49,483 nucleotides of DNA from positions 1-49,483 of the forward strand of contig SORT01000011.1 in NCBI GenBank assembly GCA_004402895.1, in the 5' to 3' direction. The position numbers and the translations under genes are program-made. Below are positions 1 to 8,060 of the stretch, in pieces (positions within the stretch are counted from its first letter, which is position 1; each line of letters opens with the position of its first letter). The DNA comes from Fidelibacterota bacterium MT.SAG.3 (lineage in GTDB: Bacteria; Fidelibacterota; SORT01). Under the pieces are notes generated by a model. That model did no database searches. It worked only from the letters and a program-made list of their open reading frames with translations, and was not told the origin of the DNA.

Positions 1-53
1 TGGTTTGTTTTTAGTATAGCGTTTAAGTCTTTTTGCATTGTATGCTCGATTCG

Positions 54-135
54 CATGGTTAATATAGTAGATTGCACATACCTTGTCAAGGGTTTTTTAA
101 AAAATAGTTTACAAAATGTGATGTGAGTCACATTT
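54..135 (-). promoter_or_regulatory. CRP-type operator plus sigma70-like promoter reading left out of the window
   Basis: On the minus strand a TTGACA box (89 to 84) lies exactly 17 bases before TATATT (66 to 61), a near-consensus sigma70 promoter with an expected start near position 54. Upstream of it, 114-135 reads AAATGTGA-N6-TCACATTT, a perfect inverted repeat identical in both half sites to the E. coli CRP consensus. Its centre lies about 70.5 bases before the predicted start, close to the class I activation position of -71.5. The regulated gene would lie to the left; an ATG at 56-54 (second in-frame ATG at 38-36) opens a frame that runs off the window edge, so the transcript may be nearly leaderless. 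The site also lies just beyond the 3' end of the cyclase-like gene at 312-1256. That a CRP-family protein binds here is inference. Confidence 0.6.
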
Positions 136-311
136 AAAAAATTAAATTGTTGAAAATACAGAGTTTAGGGAATCAATTAAATATATAATATTTTACAGAA
201 ACGATTTACAGCTATTGTGAAAGAATCGCAAATCCATTACTCAAAAATGGAAATAAATTGCGTAATATCTTGTTAATTAACAAATTACGTAAGATTTAGG
301 AATTGACTATA

Positions 312-1256
312 TTAAAATTGCCATTTGACGCTATATGGTTTCTCGATTATGGAAAATTTCAATTCATGGAATGTATGTTCCCGGTCATGTTTATCAAGAC
401 CCTTTTTTTCCGGTCCGAAAGTTACTTTAACACCGTCAGGAGCAAGAATATCCCTTGCATCATAGCTTTGTTTTACTGTTGAAGAGACTATTGTCTGATA
501 TCCACGAGCAAATGACATTAATCGTTGTGTATCGTTTATACCCGGTCCGAGAACGTTCCAATGACTGTTTATATCTCGAAAGTCAAAGCAGGTACCTATA
601 TTCACACCATATCTGCACCTAATGTGGTTGGCGGTATGACCGAAATCGCGATTGTAGCTCTCGAATTGTTTCTGTACAGAATAAATACATTGTATAAGTT
701 GAGGAATTGAAGCCTCTTCAAGAACAATTATAGTTCCATCTCCTATGGAAATCTTATGTTCAATATCAAAATTTTCAAGAGCATAATTAAGTTCTGTTTG
801 ATATCGAACGAGTAAATTCAGTTGGTCATCCGCTGTAAGATGAGAAAATTCAACGAGATCTATCAAAAAGGCTGCTTTTTCCTTTAGTATTCTCTTATGG
901 CGGTCAAATTCCTTCGATTGAAGAAAGTCTTGCACCAATTCGCTGTCAGGGACTGAGATTAGCGATTCTATACTTTCATTCGAATGAAGAGAAAAGGTTA
1001 TGTAATCGACATCGTCTTTTATTTCCTGAAAGTAACTTGATATGAGAAATCCGGCTTCCAATTGTTTTCGAAGTTCCCCAAGCTTTTTTTCATCTACCGG
1101 AATAGAGCCTGATTGAAAGTTTGATTCGTTCAGCATAAGATTATATGAGCCATTATTGTGGAATAAAGTTAAGAATGAGTAAATTTCAAAACAAGAGCTT
1201 TTAGCATTTATATTGCTTCCATAGAAAACAGTACAGAAAGTAGAATTTAATTCCAC
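312..1256 (-). CDS. Class III nucleotide cyclase-like protein with unknown N-terminal domain
   Basis: A 314-residue soluble protein. Residues 128-300 resemble the class III adenylyl/guanylyl cyclase homology domain. The first metal-binding Asp is D133 in LIDLVEFS, the second is D173 in SIGDGTII, and the transition-state pair is N241 and R245 in GPGINDTQR, all with family spacing. The two base-selecting positions are unusual: by my alignment the ATP-reading Lys position is I169 and the Asp/Thr position is N234, so ATP is not clearly predicted. The first 125 residues match no domain I recognise. There is no transmembrane segment or signal peptide. It is transcribed alone, diverging from the pABA synthase-like gene at 1342 with 85 bases between them. 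It could make cAMP, another cyclic nucleotide such as those of Pycsar cyclases, or be an inactive sensor; the retained metal ligands argue for activity. Confidence 0.75.
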   Translation of the reverse strand: MELNSTFCTVFYGSNINAKSSCFEIYSFLTLFHNNGSYNLMLNESNFQSGSIPVDEKKLGELRKQLEAGFLISSYFQEIKDDVDYITFSLHSNESIESLISVPDSELVQDFLQSKEFDRHKRILKEKAAFLIDLVEFSHLTADDQLNLLVRYQTELNYALENFDIEHKISIGDGTIIVLEEASIPQLIQCIYSVQKQFESYNRDFGHTANHIRCRYGVNIGTCFDFRDINSHWNVLGPGINDTQRLMSFARGYQTIVSSTVKQSYDARDILAPDGVKVTFGPEKKGLDKHDREHTFHELKFSIIEKPYSVKWQF

Positions 1257-1341
1257 AATTATTCTTGATAAATAATACTCAATGAGTTAGGTTGAGCGTT
1301 GTTGAAATAGATGATCACCTATTAATAAGGAGCACTGTCAT

Positions 1342-2019
1342 ATGAAATATGCCAAAGTGTTAGAGGCAATAGACACCAAAGTATTGGAGAAGGATCTTTT
1401 GAAGCATCCGTTTTATAAGGCTTGGTCTGAAGGAGCGCTTTCGATTGAATCCCTACGGACCTACGCTATTCAATATTATAAATTTGTAAATTCTTTTCCA
1501 CGATTACTAAGCGCTGTGCATTCGAATTGTGATGATTTAACGGTGCGGCAATTCATTCTTGAAAATCTTGCTGAAGAGGAAAATTATGAAAAACCGCATC
1601 CTGAACTTTGGATCAATTTTGGTAAGGCGCTCTCACTATCAAGAGAAGAATTAACAGAGAGTGATCCGAACAGTGAAACGAAGGAAGCTCTTGATATACT
1701 TATGGATATATGCAGGAACGGTTCATATTTAGAGGGATCTGCCGCTCTTTATGCCTATGAATCTCGAGTACCGGATATTGCAGGGGCAAAAATTGACGGA
1801 TTGAAGAAGTATTATGGTATCACTGATAAAAGTGGATTAGAATATTTCACCTTGCATCGCGAGGTAGACGTGCTGCATGCTGAAATTTGGCGTAAAATTA
1901 TATCCAGCGAAGATATTTCTGCTGAATCAGGAGAGAAAATTGTCGATTCCGTGGAAAGAGCAATGACGGCTTATAACTTGATTCTTGACGGTGTTCAGAG
2001 GGAGATGGCTACAGCCTGA
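1342..2019 (+). CDS. CADD-like self-sacrificing pABA synthase (TenA/HO-like diiron family)
   Basis: A 225-residue helical protein that I recognise as a close relative of Chlamydia CADD (CT610), which makes the folate precursor p-aminobenzoate from its own side chains. With a constant offset of -2 from chlamydial numbering, all key residues are present: Y25 (CADD Y27, the sacrificed tyrosine), metal ligands E79, H86, E140, H172, D176 and H179, plus Y139 and K150 (CADD Y141 and K152, the proposed amino donor). Length matches CADD. The start ATG has an AAGGAG box upstream. It diverges from the cyclase-like gene and converges on the small kinase fragment at 2035. Alternative readings are a TenA or PqqC-like oxidase, but the conserved Y25/K150 pair favours pABA synthesis. 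Its presence suggests the organism may lack the usual pabABC route. Confidence 0.82.
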   Translation: MKYAKVLEAIDTKVLEKDLLKHPFYKAWSEGALSIESLRTYAIQYYKFVNSFPRLLSAVHSNCDDLTVRQFILENLAEEENYEKPHPELWINFGKALSLSREELTESDPNSETKEALDILMDICRNGSYLEGSAALYAYESRVPDIAGAKIDGLKKYYGITDKSGLEYFTLHREVDVLHAEIWRKIISSEDISAESGEKIVDSVERAMTAYNLILDGVQREMATA

Positions 2020-2034
2020 TCAAGTGTAAACAAC

Positions 2035-2304
2035 TCAGAGATTCCGCTTGGTTGTAATTGATTGGGTTTTTGCAATAAAATCATTTAGAATTTTGATAGC
2101 CTTTTCCACAGCTTCGTTGATATCAGAAGCACATTCTCTGATTAACTCTTTATCCGATTGATTTTCTAATATTAGCTCAGAACCCGTCAAAATAGGAAAC
2201 AGAATATTATTAAGGTCGTGAGATACTTTCTGCGCCAGCTTTACAAAGGAAACATGTTCTTCCGCCGAAATTGAATTTTCCTCTGATTTACTTGAATTGT
2301 TCAT
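2035..2304 (-). CDS. Stand-alone histidine-kinase phosphoacceptor (HisKA) fragment
   Basis: An 89-residue protein consisting almost entirely of one HisKA dimerisation and phosphoacceptor hairpin. H29 sits in the motif VSHDLNN, typical of NtrB-like kinases. There is no ATP-binding domain after it: the frame ends soon after the second helix, and the convergent pABA synthase-like gene begins its 3' end only 15 bases away. No membrane segment or sensory domain precedes it. It may be a remnant of a larger kinase or a phosphotransfer/dimerisation partner in the style of Spo0B. The start has no strong ribosome binding site, so expression is uncertain. Confidence 0.55.
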   Translation of the reverse strand: MNNSSKSEENSISAEEHVSFVKLAQKVSHDLNNILFPILTGSELILENQSDKELIRECASDINEAVEKAIKILNDFIAKTQSITTKRNL

Positions 2305-2343
2305 GTAATTTAAACGTAAATATTATGGCCAAACGAAATATAG

Positions 2344-2601
2344 TATGCATTATCCCAAAATCATCCGAATCCATTTAATCCGGTTAGGTCAATAGATTTC
2401 GCAATCCCGAAAGATGGAGAAATTTCACTGACACTGTTTGATATAAATGGAAGGGAAATTGAAAAATTGGCTTCGGGAATATTTCGTGCCGGATATCACT
2501 CCGTCAATTGGGATGCGAGTAATCTGTCATCAGGTATATATTTTTATCGGTTGAATGCCCCCGGGTACGTTGATACCAAGAAGATGATTCTTTTAAAATA
2601 G
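2344..2601 (+). pseudogene. Orphan type IX-secretion-like C-terminal sorting domain remnant
   Basis: An open frame of about 85 codons without any usual start codon; TAG lies just before it at 2341-2343. The translation carries the hallmarks of the T9SS type A sorting domain: an NPFNP motif near its start, LFDINGREI in the middle, then WDASNLSSGIYFYRL and a KKMILLK ending right before the TAG stop at 2599-2601. Such domains normally end a large secreted protein, yet nothing upstream encodes a passenger: the preceding DNA holds the oppositely oriented kinase fragment. The likely origin is deletion of the body of a secreted protein gene. The reading frame is undamaged, so the loss may be recent. 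Confidence 0.75.
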
Positions 2602-2767
2602 AAGTTTCAATTCACTTGAAAATTGCATGAATCAATTCGATCTGATCTTATTTTTGCAAATTATTTAGTGCTAATTAACTCTATATGTTCTTAATTAGAA
2701 GGCTGTATCTGTTAAAGCGTAAATTCCAGCTCTGACAGAATAACCTGAATTAAAATAAGGGCATAAG

Positions 2768-3697
2768 ATGACGCATGGTTTATCATGGTGGGTAGGATTC
2801 AACATTCTGATCCTTGCACTCATTGCGATTGACCTCGGTCTGCTGCATAAAAAATCTCATGTCATATCCGTAAAGGAAGCGCTTATCTGGAGCGCCGGAT
2901 GGATCTTAATTTCTCTTACTTTTAACGTTGGAGTTTACTTTTGGTTCGGGTATGATTCCGCATTACAGTTTCTCACAGGTTACCTGATCGAAAAGTCTTT
3001 AAGCGTAGATAACATATTTGTATTCGCTATCCTTTTTTCGTACTTCAAAGTCAAACCGGAGTATCAGCATAAGGTGCTGATGTGGGGTATCCTTGGAGCA
3101 TTAGTAATGCGAGGAGCATTAATAGCAATAGGAACTGCGCTTATCACTAATTTTCACTGGATTATATTCATTCTTGGCGCTTTCTTGGTTTATACCGGAA
3201 TCAAAATGGCGGTACAAAAAGAAATTTCCGTTCATCCTGAAAAAAATCCTATTGTTAATTTAGTCAAGAAATTTATTCCTATATCAGATGATTACGATGG
3301 TGATAAATTTGTGACAACGGTAAACGGAAAGAAAACTTTTACTCCTCTATTAGTTGTGCTGCTTGTTGTGGAAGTCACAGATTTGATGTTTGCCGTAGAT
3401 TCCATCCCTGCAATATTCGCAATTACAACCGATGCTTTTATAGTGTATACTTCAAACGTATTTGCAATACTCGGATTGCGCGCACTTTATTTCGCACTTT
3501 CGGGAGTATTAGATATGTTTCATTATCTCAAATACGGTTTAGGGATGGTTCTCTCATTTGTCGGAACTAAAATGCTAATTTCCGAATTTTATATTATACC
3601 TATCCCGGTCGCATTAGGAACCGTTGCCGCAATTCTCGCAATCTCAATAGTAGTTTCAATTGTGATTCCAGCTAAAACTGTTACCAATGAAGGATAG
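2768..3697 (+). CDS. TerC/Alx family integral membrane protein
   Basis: A 309-residue protein with about nine hydrophobic segments, typical length for the Alx/TerC family, whose studied members export manganese or protect exported metalloenzymes. Family signatures are SLSVDNIFVFA with intramembrane D81, and EVTDLMFAVDSIPAIFAIT with D205 and D211. It sits in the inner membrane. It is followed 39 bases later by a NicO-like membrane protein and then a MerP-like protein, so a metal-homeostasis role fits the context. I looked for a yybP-ykoY manganese riboswitch in 2602-2767, common upstream of alx genes, and saw none. The substrate is not determined by the sequence. Confidence 0.88.
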   Translation: MTHGLSWWVGFNILILALIAIDLGLLHKKSHVISVKEALIWSAGWILISLTFNVGVYFWFGYDSALQFLTGYLIEKSLSVDNIFVFAILFSYFKVKPEYQHKVLMWGILGALVMRGALIAIGTALITNFHWIIFILGAFLVYTGIKMAVQKEISVHPEKNPIVNLVKKFIPISDDYDGDKFVTTVNGKKTFTPLLVVLLVVEVTDLMFAVDSIPAIFAITTDAFIVYTSNVFAILGLRALYFALSGVLDMFHYLKYGLGMVLSFVGTKMLISEFYIIPIPVALGTVAAILAISIVVSIVIPAKTVTNEG

Positions 3698-3736
3698 CAT
3701 TCAATTCAAGTAATTTATCTACCCTGCGTGTAAATC

Positions 3737-4357
3737 ATGTTTCAAATATTTTTAGGAAGCCTGCTACTTAGCGTCATTCATGCTTCAATTCCCAATCATT
3801 GGCTGCCCTTGATTGCGATTAGTAAATCGGAGAATTGGAGTAGAAGGGAAACTCTAGCTGCAACTGCTATAGCAGGATTTTCGCATACGGCAAGTACGAT
3901 ACTGATCGGCATATTGGTAGGCCTTTTAGGGTTCAGTTTATCAGAAAACTATGAGTCGATAGTGAGAATTATTGCACCTGTTGTACTAATAGTTTTGGGA
4001 AGTATGTACTTCCTTTTGGACATGAAACATTCCCATACACATCTTCACGACTCGGAAGGGAAAACCGGCAAAAGATCAAAAATGGCAATAATATCCTCTC
4101 TGAGTTTTGGAATGTTCTTTTCTCCCTGCATAGAGATAGAGGCTTATTATTTTTCCGCCGGTTTGATCGGTTGGAGCGGAATAGTGGTGGTTTCTGTTGT
4201 ATATCTTATAGTCACTGTAATCGGTATGCTGATTTTGGTTGATCTTGGTCTAAAAGGAATCAATAAATTGGACTGGCATTTTTTAGAGCATAACGAAAAA
4301 CGGGTTACCGGTAGTGTGCTTATATTATTGGGATTTTTGGCCTTTTTCGTTTATTAG
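3737..4357 (+). CDS. NicO/UreH-like polytopic membrane metal transporter
   Basis: A 206-residue protein with five to six membrane segments. The first helix carries IHASIPNHW, reminiscent of the H-A-x-x-P-D-H motif of NicO/RcnA nickel-cobalt transporters and UreH-like proteins. A His-rich loop near residues 97-104 (KHSHTHLH) is a typical metal-sensing or metal-binding loop, and FSPCIEIEAYYF lies in a later helix. It is smaller than RcnA. It lies 39 bases after the TerC gene on the same strand and is followed by a weak terminator. A role in transition-metal movement across the inner membrane is inferred; the ion is unknown. Confidence 0.6.
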   Translation: MFQIFLGSLLLSVIHASIPNHWLPLIAISKSENWSRRETLAATAIAGFSHTASTILIGILVGLLGFSLSENYESIVRIIAPVVLIVLGSMYFLLDMKHSHTHLHDSEGKTGKRSKMAIISSLSFGMFFSPCIEIEAYYFSAGLIGWSGIVVVSVVYLIVTVIGMLILVDLGLKGINKLDWHFLEHNEKRVTGSVLILLGFLAFFVY

Positions 4358-4397
4358 TGATTGCATAGTTGGCAATAATTCAGAGAAGAAAGGAATA

Positions 4398-4424
4398 AAT
4401 GTATTGCTTCATACATTCTTTTTT
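4398..4424 (+). terminator. Weak intrinsic terminator after the NicO-like gene
   Basis: A 7-bp A/T-rich stem, AATGTAT (4398-4404) pairing with ATACATT (4411-4417) across a six-base loop, is followed by C and six T (4419-4424). It separates the NicO-like gene from the MerP-like gene. Confidence 0.5.
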
Positions 4425-4430
4425 GTCATT

Positions 4431-4444
4431 ATATGATATCATAT
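4431..4444. promoter_or_regulatory. 14-bp perfect palindrome upstream of the MerP-like gene
   Basis: ATATGATATCATAT is a perfect inverted repeat 41 bases before the MerP-like start codon and just after the preceding terminator, where an operator would be expected. No regulator is encoded nearby, so the binding protein is unknown. Confidence 0.4.
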
Positions 4445-4484
4445 TCGGAAGAATAACAAAATAGAAGCAGATCAAGAGGAGCAT

Positions 4485-4835
4485 ATGATGAAATATTATA
4501 AAATAGCATTACTATCTTTAATACTGATTTCAGCCACAGGAATATTATTTGCGGCAGCGCCTGCAAATCTGTCTGGAGATGACGATACTAAAACATGCGT
4601 CATAAAAGTCAGTGGAATGAATTGTTCTTATTGTGTCAAGAGTGTGGAAAAGGCAATGAACAAAGAAGCGGGTGTCTCGACTGTCGCCGTAGACCTTGCT
4701 ACCGGATTGGCAACGGTCACATATGAGAAAGATAAAACGAATCCCGAAAAAATTGCAGATAAGGTAGCAAAAGAAACCCGTTTCGAAGGTGAAGTGGTAA
4801 CGGTTGTAACAAAGGAATTATCCGAAGAATTATAA
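4485..4835 (+). CDS. MerP-like periplasmic heavy-metal-binding (HMA) protein
   Basis: A 116-residue protein with an N-terminal signal peptide (about residues 1-25, a hydrophobic run ending in FAAAPA) followed by one heavy-metal-associated domain. The metal-binding motif is GMNCSYC, with C47 and C50. MerP proteins bind Hg(II), or copper in relatives, in the periplasm and pass it to a membrane carrier. The start has a strong AGGAG box. A MerT-like carrier is encoded elsewhere in the window (13617-13937), not adjacent, and no merA or merR is present, so this may serve copper or general metal handling rather than mercury resistance. Confidence 0.82.
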   Translation: MMKYYKIALLSLILISATGILFAAAPANLSGDDDTKTCVIKVSGMNCSYCVKSVEKAMNKEAGVSTVAVDLATGLATVTYEKDKTNPEKIADKVAKETRFEGEVVTVVTKELSEEL

Positions 4836-4880
4836 ATCGACTTCGGTCATGAAGTAAGTTTAGATCCATTAATCTATTAG

Positions 4881-4911
4881 AGTGCGGGCGCAAGGTGCAA
4901 TTGCCCGCACT
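4881..4911. terminator. GC-rich hairpin after the MerP-like gene
   Basis: AGTGCGGGC (4881-4889) pairs perfectly with GCCCGCACT (4903-4911) across a 13-base loop, and the flanks ATTA/TAAT extend the stem past a small bulge. The T-run afterwards is poor, so it may act as a transcript-end stabiliser or a weak terminator. The rest of the non-coding stretch 4836-5159 shows only the repeat fragment at 5131-5147. Confidence 0.5.
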
Positions 4912-5130
4912 AATACTTTCCATATCAAAGTATCAAATTCCACGCCCGGAATAATTTTTGAAGCAGGGCCACAGAGGTATCAGGACCTTTCTTTATTAAT
5001 TTGATCAATTAAAATAAGATAAGATTATTAGCAATTGTAATTGAATGAGAAAGCTAATAAATTTTCGGGGATTACATTTAACTGTTATTACTAATAGTTC
5101 TATACCATGTTCTTAATTAGGAGAAAGAGA

Positions 5131-5147
5131 CAAGTCCTGACTCACAC
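5131..5147. repeat. Fragment of a dispersed GTCAGG/CCTGAC palindromic repeat
   Basis: The 11-base core CAAGTCCTGAC followed by TCACAC matches the second half of the palindromic repeat units at 32153-32213. It sits 13 bases beyond the PPDK stop codon, where a REP-like element would lie. Confidence 0.4.
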
Positions 5148-5159
5148 TCTACTTTAATA

Positions 5160-7883
5160 CTAATCTTTTTTCTCTTTAAGTACCGCTTGTGCTGCTGCTA
5201 ATCGTGCTATAGGTACCCGATAAGGCGAGCATGAAACGTAATCGAGACCGATGTTGTGACAAAATTCGACAGATAACGGATCACCGCCATGTTCACCGCA
5301 GATTCCTATCTTGAGATCTGGCTTCGTGGAACGGCCTTTTTCCACTCCGATTTTGATCAGTTCGCCGACACCGTCAAAATCAATCGTCTGGAATACATCA
5401 CGTTCGTAAATCTTCTTTTTCTCGTATTCGCCGAGGAACGAACCAGCGTCGTCACGGCTGAAACCGAACGCTGTCTGAGTAAGGTCGTTCGTACCGAATG
5501 AAAAGAACTCCGCTTCTTTTGCTATCTGATCTGCCGTAAGGCAGGCACGAGGCAGCTCTAACATCGTACCGATAAGATATTCTATCTCGACACCGGCATC
5601 GGAAAGTACTTCATCTAAGACCTCAAGCACGATGGCTTTCTGATCTTGCAGCTCTTTCCAATGACCGACAAGCGGTATCATAATTTCAGGTTTCACGTCG
5701 ATACCTTCTTTTTTAACTTCAACGGCTGCTTCAATTATCGCGCGCGCCTGCATCGCGGTTATCTCAGGATACGTCAATCCGAGCCTGCAGCCTCTATGCC
5801 CAAGCATCGGGTTGATTTCATGAAGCGAATTCACTTTAGCCTGAAGTTTTTCATATGTGACGCCCATCTTCTCGGCAAGGTCACGGATATCTTTCTCTTC
5901 ATGCGGTAAAAATTCGTGAAGCGGCGGGTCCAAGGTCCTGATGGTGACAGGTTTGCCGTCCATCGCCTTATATATACCGACGAAATCTCCACGCTGCATC
6001 GGAAGGAGTTTTTCGAGAGCTTTCTCTCTGCCCTCCAAGTCATCGGCAAGTATCATCTCCCGTACGGCGTCGATGCGATCACCTTCAAAGAACATATGCT
6101 CAGTACGGCACAATCCGATGCCCTCAGCGCCGAATGCAACGGCGACTTCCGCGTCATAGGGCGTATCAGCATTTGTGCGAACTTTCATCGTCCTGATTTC
6201 ATCAGCCCAACCCATCAGTTTTTGGAAGTTCTGATACAAGACAGAATCTTTTTCATCCATGCTTTTTGTCGCAAGAACCTGCACTATTTCAGACGGACTG
6301 GTTTTGATAACTCCCAGCATGACATCGCCTGTATTTCCGTCTATCGAGATTTCGTCGCCTTCCTTAACAACTTTTCCGTTTGCAGTGAACTGCCCTGCAG
6401 CGTAATCTATCTCCAATTCACCGCAACCAGCCACACAGCATTTGCCCATTCCGCGCGCAACGATCGCTGCGTGGGAGGTCATTCCTCCTCGCGCAGTAAG
6501 GATACCTTCAGCCGCGTACATACCGGCTATATCCTCAGGTGAAGTTTCCAGCCGTATAAGTATTACCTTTTCGCCGCGTTCTTTTGCCTTCACAGCTGCT
6601 TCAGCGTTGAAGACAACTTTACCTGATGCTGCGCCCGGACCTGCATTCAAACCATTTGCAATGACCCTGCCGTCTTTCTTCGCGTTTTCAAGATCGGCTA
6701 TATCAAAAATGGGAAAGAGTAACTGATTGAGTTGTTCGGGGTCAACCCTGAGCAACGCTTCATTTTTGGTTATGAGACCCTCTTCGACCATATCGACCGC
6801 AATGTTTAGAGCTGAAAGGGCGGTACGTTTTCCAACCCGTGTCTGGAGCATCCAGAGCTTTCCATCCTGGATCGTAAACTCTATATCCTGAGTATCCCGA
6901 TAATGATTTTCAAGTTTGGTTCTGATATCATTGAGCTCGTTGTAAAGCTCCGGCATGATTTTCTCAAGCGTGACCTGAGAATCATCCGATTTTATCTCTT
7001 CGTTTAAAGGCTGCGGCGTACGAATTCCGGCGACAACGTCCTCGCCCTGTGCGTTCACAAGGTATTCACCATAGAATATCTTATTCCCTGTAGCGGGATC
7101 ACGCGTGAAGGCGACACCGGTTGCGGAATTCTCTCCCATATTGCCGAAAACCATTGCTTGAACGTTTACAGCGGTTCCCCAATGCCCCGGGATGTGATTG
7201 ATCCTTCTGTATTCAATTGCGCGAGTGATGTTCCATGATTTGAATACCGCGAGGATACCGCCCCATAATTGAGCTTTCGGATCATCAGGAAACGGACTTC
7301 CGGTTTCTGTTTCGACCAATTGTTTGTACTGTTCGGTGAGCTCTTTGAGGTCATCAATTGTAAGATCGGTATCACCCTCCACTCCACGATTGTCTTTCAT
7401 TTCTTGGATAAGATCTTCAAAATTTGAAGATTTAACATTGAGCACAACATTCCCATACATATACATAAATCTGCGATAGGAATCCCATGCGCCTCGTTCA
7501 TTTCCGGTTTTCTTCGCGAAGCCGATAATAGAATCGTCGTTCATCCCTAAATTCAGAACAGTGTCCATCATTCCCGGCATAGAGCTACGCGCGCCGGAGC
7601 GAACTGAAAACAGAAGAGGATTATCAGAGTCGCCGTAAGTAACTCCAAGAGCGGCTTCCACGCTCTTAATGTGTTCCTCGACTTCGGCTTCAAGTCCGTC
7701 GGGCAGAGTTTGATCATGCTCGAGGAAGTAGACACAAGCTTCGGTTGAGATTGTGAATCCGGGAGGAACGGGAATACCAATGTTGGTCATTTCCGCCAAG
7801 TTGGCTCCTTTTCCACCAAGGAGATTCTTCATTTCGGCAGAGCCTTCCGCCTTGCTGCCGCCAAAAGAGTAAACATATTTCAT
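5160..7883 (-). CDS. ppdK: Pyruvate, phosphate dikinase
   Basis: A 907-residue protein of typical bacterial PPDK length, which interconverts pyruvate, ATP and Pi with PEP, AMP and PPi in the cytoplasm. The N-terminal ATP-grasp region carries RSGARSSMPGMMDTVLNLG (about 95-113). The swivelling phosphohistidine domain carries GGMTSHAAI with catalytic H471 and the adjacent regulatory-type T469. The C-terminal PEP/pyruvate barrel contains GTNDLTQ and the acid/base Cys in GICGEHGGDP. The phosphohistidine motif has the GGMTSH form of PPDK rather than that of PEP synthase. It is transcribed alone; no PPDK regulatory kinase/phosphatase is nearby. It probably supports gluconeogenesis or PPi-linked glycolysis. 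Confidence 0.97.
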   Translation of the reverse strand: MKYVYSFGGSKAEGSAEMKNLLGGKGANLAEMTNIGIPVPPGFTISTEACVYFLEHDQTLPDGLEAEVEEHIKSVEAALGVTYGDSDNPLLFSVRSGARSSMPGMMDTVLNLGMNDDSIIGFAKKTGNERGAWDSYRRFMYMYGNVVLNVKSSNFEDLIQEMKDNRGVEGDTDLTIDDLKELTEQYKQLVETETGSPFPDDPKAQLWGGILAVFKSWNITRAIEYRRINHIPGHWGTAVNVQAMVFGNMGENSATGVAFTRDPATGNKIFYGEYLVNAQGEDVVAGIRTPQPLNEEIKSDDSQVTLEKIMPELYNELNDIRTKLENHYRDTQDIEFTIQDGKLWMLQTRVGKRTALSALNIAVDMVEEGLITKNEALLRVDPEQLNQLLFPIFDIADLENAKKDGRVIANGLNAGPGAASGKVVFNAEAAVKAKERGEKVILIRLETSPEDIAGMYAAEGILTARGGMTSHAAIVARGMGKCCVAGCGELEIDYAAGQFTANGKVVKEGDEISIDGNTGDVMLGVIKTSPSEIVQVLATKSMDEKDSVLYQNFQKLMGWADEIRTMKVRTNADTPYDAEVAVAFGAEGIGLCRTEHMFFEGDRIDAVREMILADDLEGREKALEKLLPMQRGDFVGIYKAMDGKPVTIRTLDPPLHEFLPHEEKDIRDLAEKMGVTYEKLQAKVNSLHEINPMLGHRGCRLGLTYPEITAMQARAIIEAAVEVKKEGIDVKPEIMIPLVGHWKELQDQKAIVLEVLDEVLSDAGVEIEYLIGTMLELPRACLTADQIAKEAEFFSFGTNDLTQTAFGFSRDDAGSFLGEYEKKKIYERDVFQTIDFDGVGELIKIGVEKGRSTKPDLKIGICGEHGGDPLSVEFCHNIGLDYVSCSPYRVPIARLAAAQAVLKEKKD

Positions 7884-8060
7884 TCTTGAAATCCTCTGTT
7901 TTTAGTTGTCAAATCTTATTCCCCCCTAATTAGGGAAGCGGAATTTACCTAACCGCAATGTTAAATGCAAATTGAGACCGATAGAAGAATCAGAATAGAA
8001 AGATTTAGGAGAGGAAATGCCCGTGAAATCTTATTTCAAGATTAGAAACGATAAATAATT

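Noticed and set aside
2602-2767. yybP-ykoY manganese riboswitch upstream of the TerC/Alx gene
   Set aside because: Expected from alx genes in other bacteria, but the conserved internal-loop sequences are absent.
5916-6542. 208-codon plus-strand frame antisense to PPDK
   Set aside because: PPDK coding is unambiguous on the other strand; the antisense translation has no domain and no ribosome binding site.
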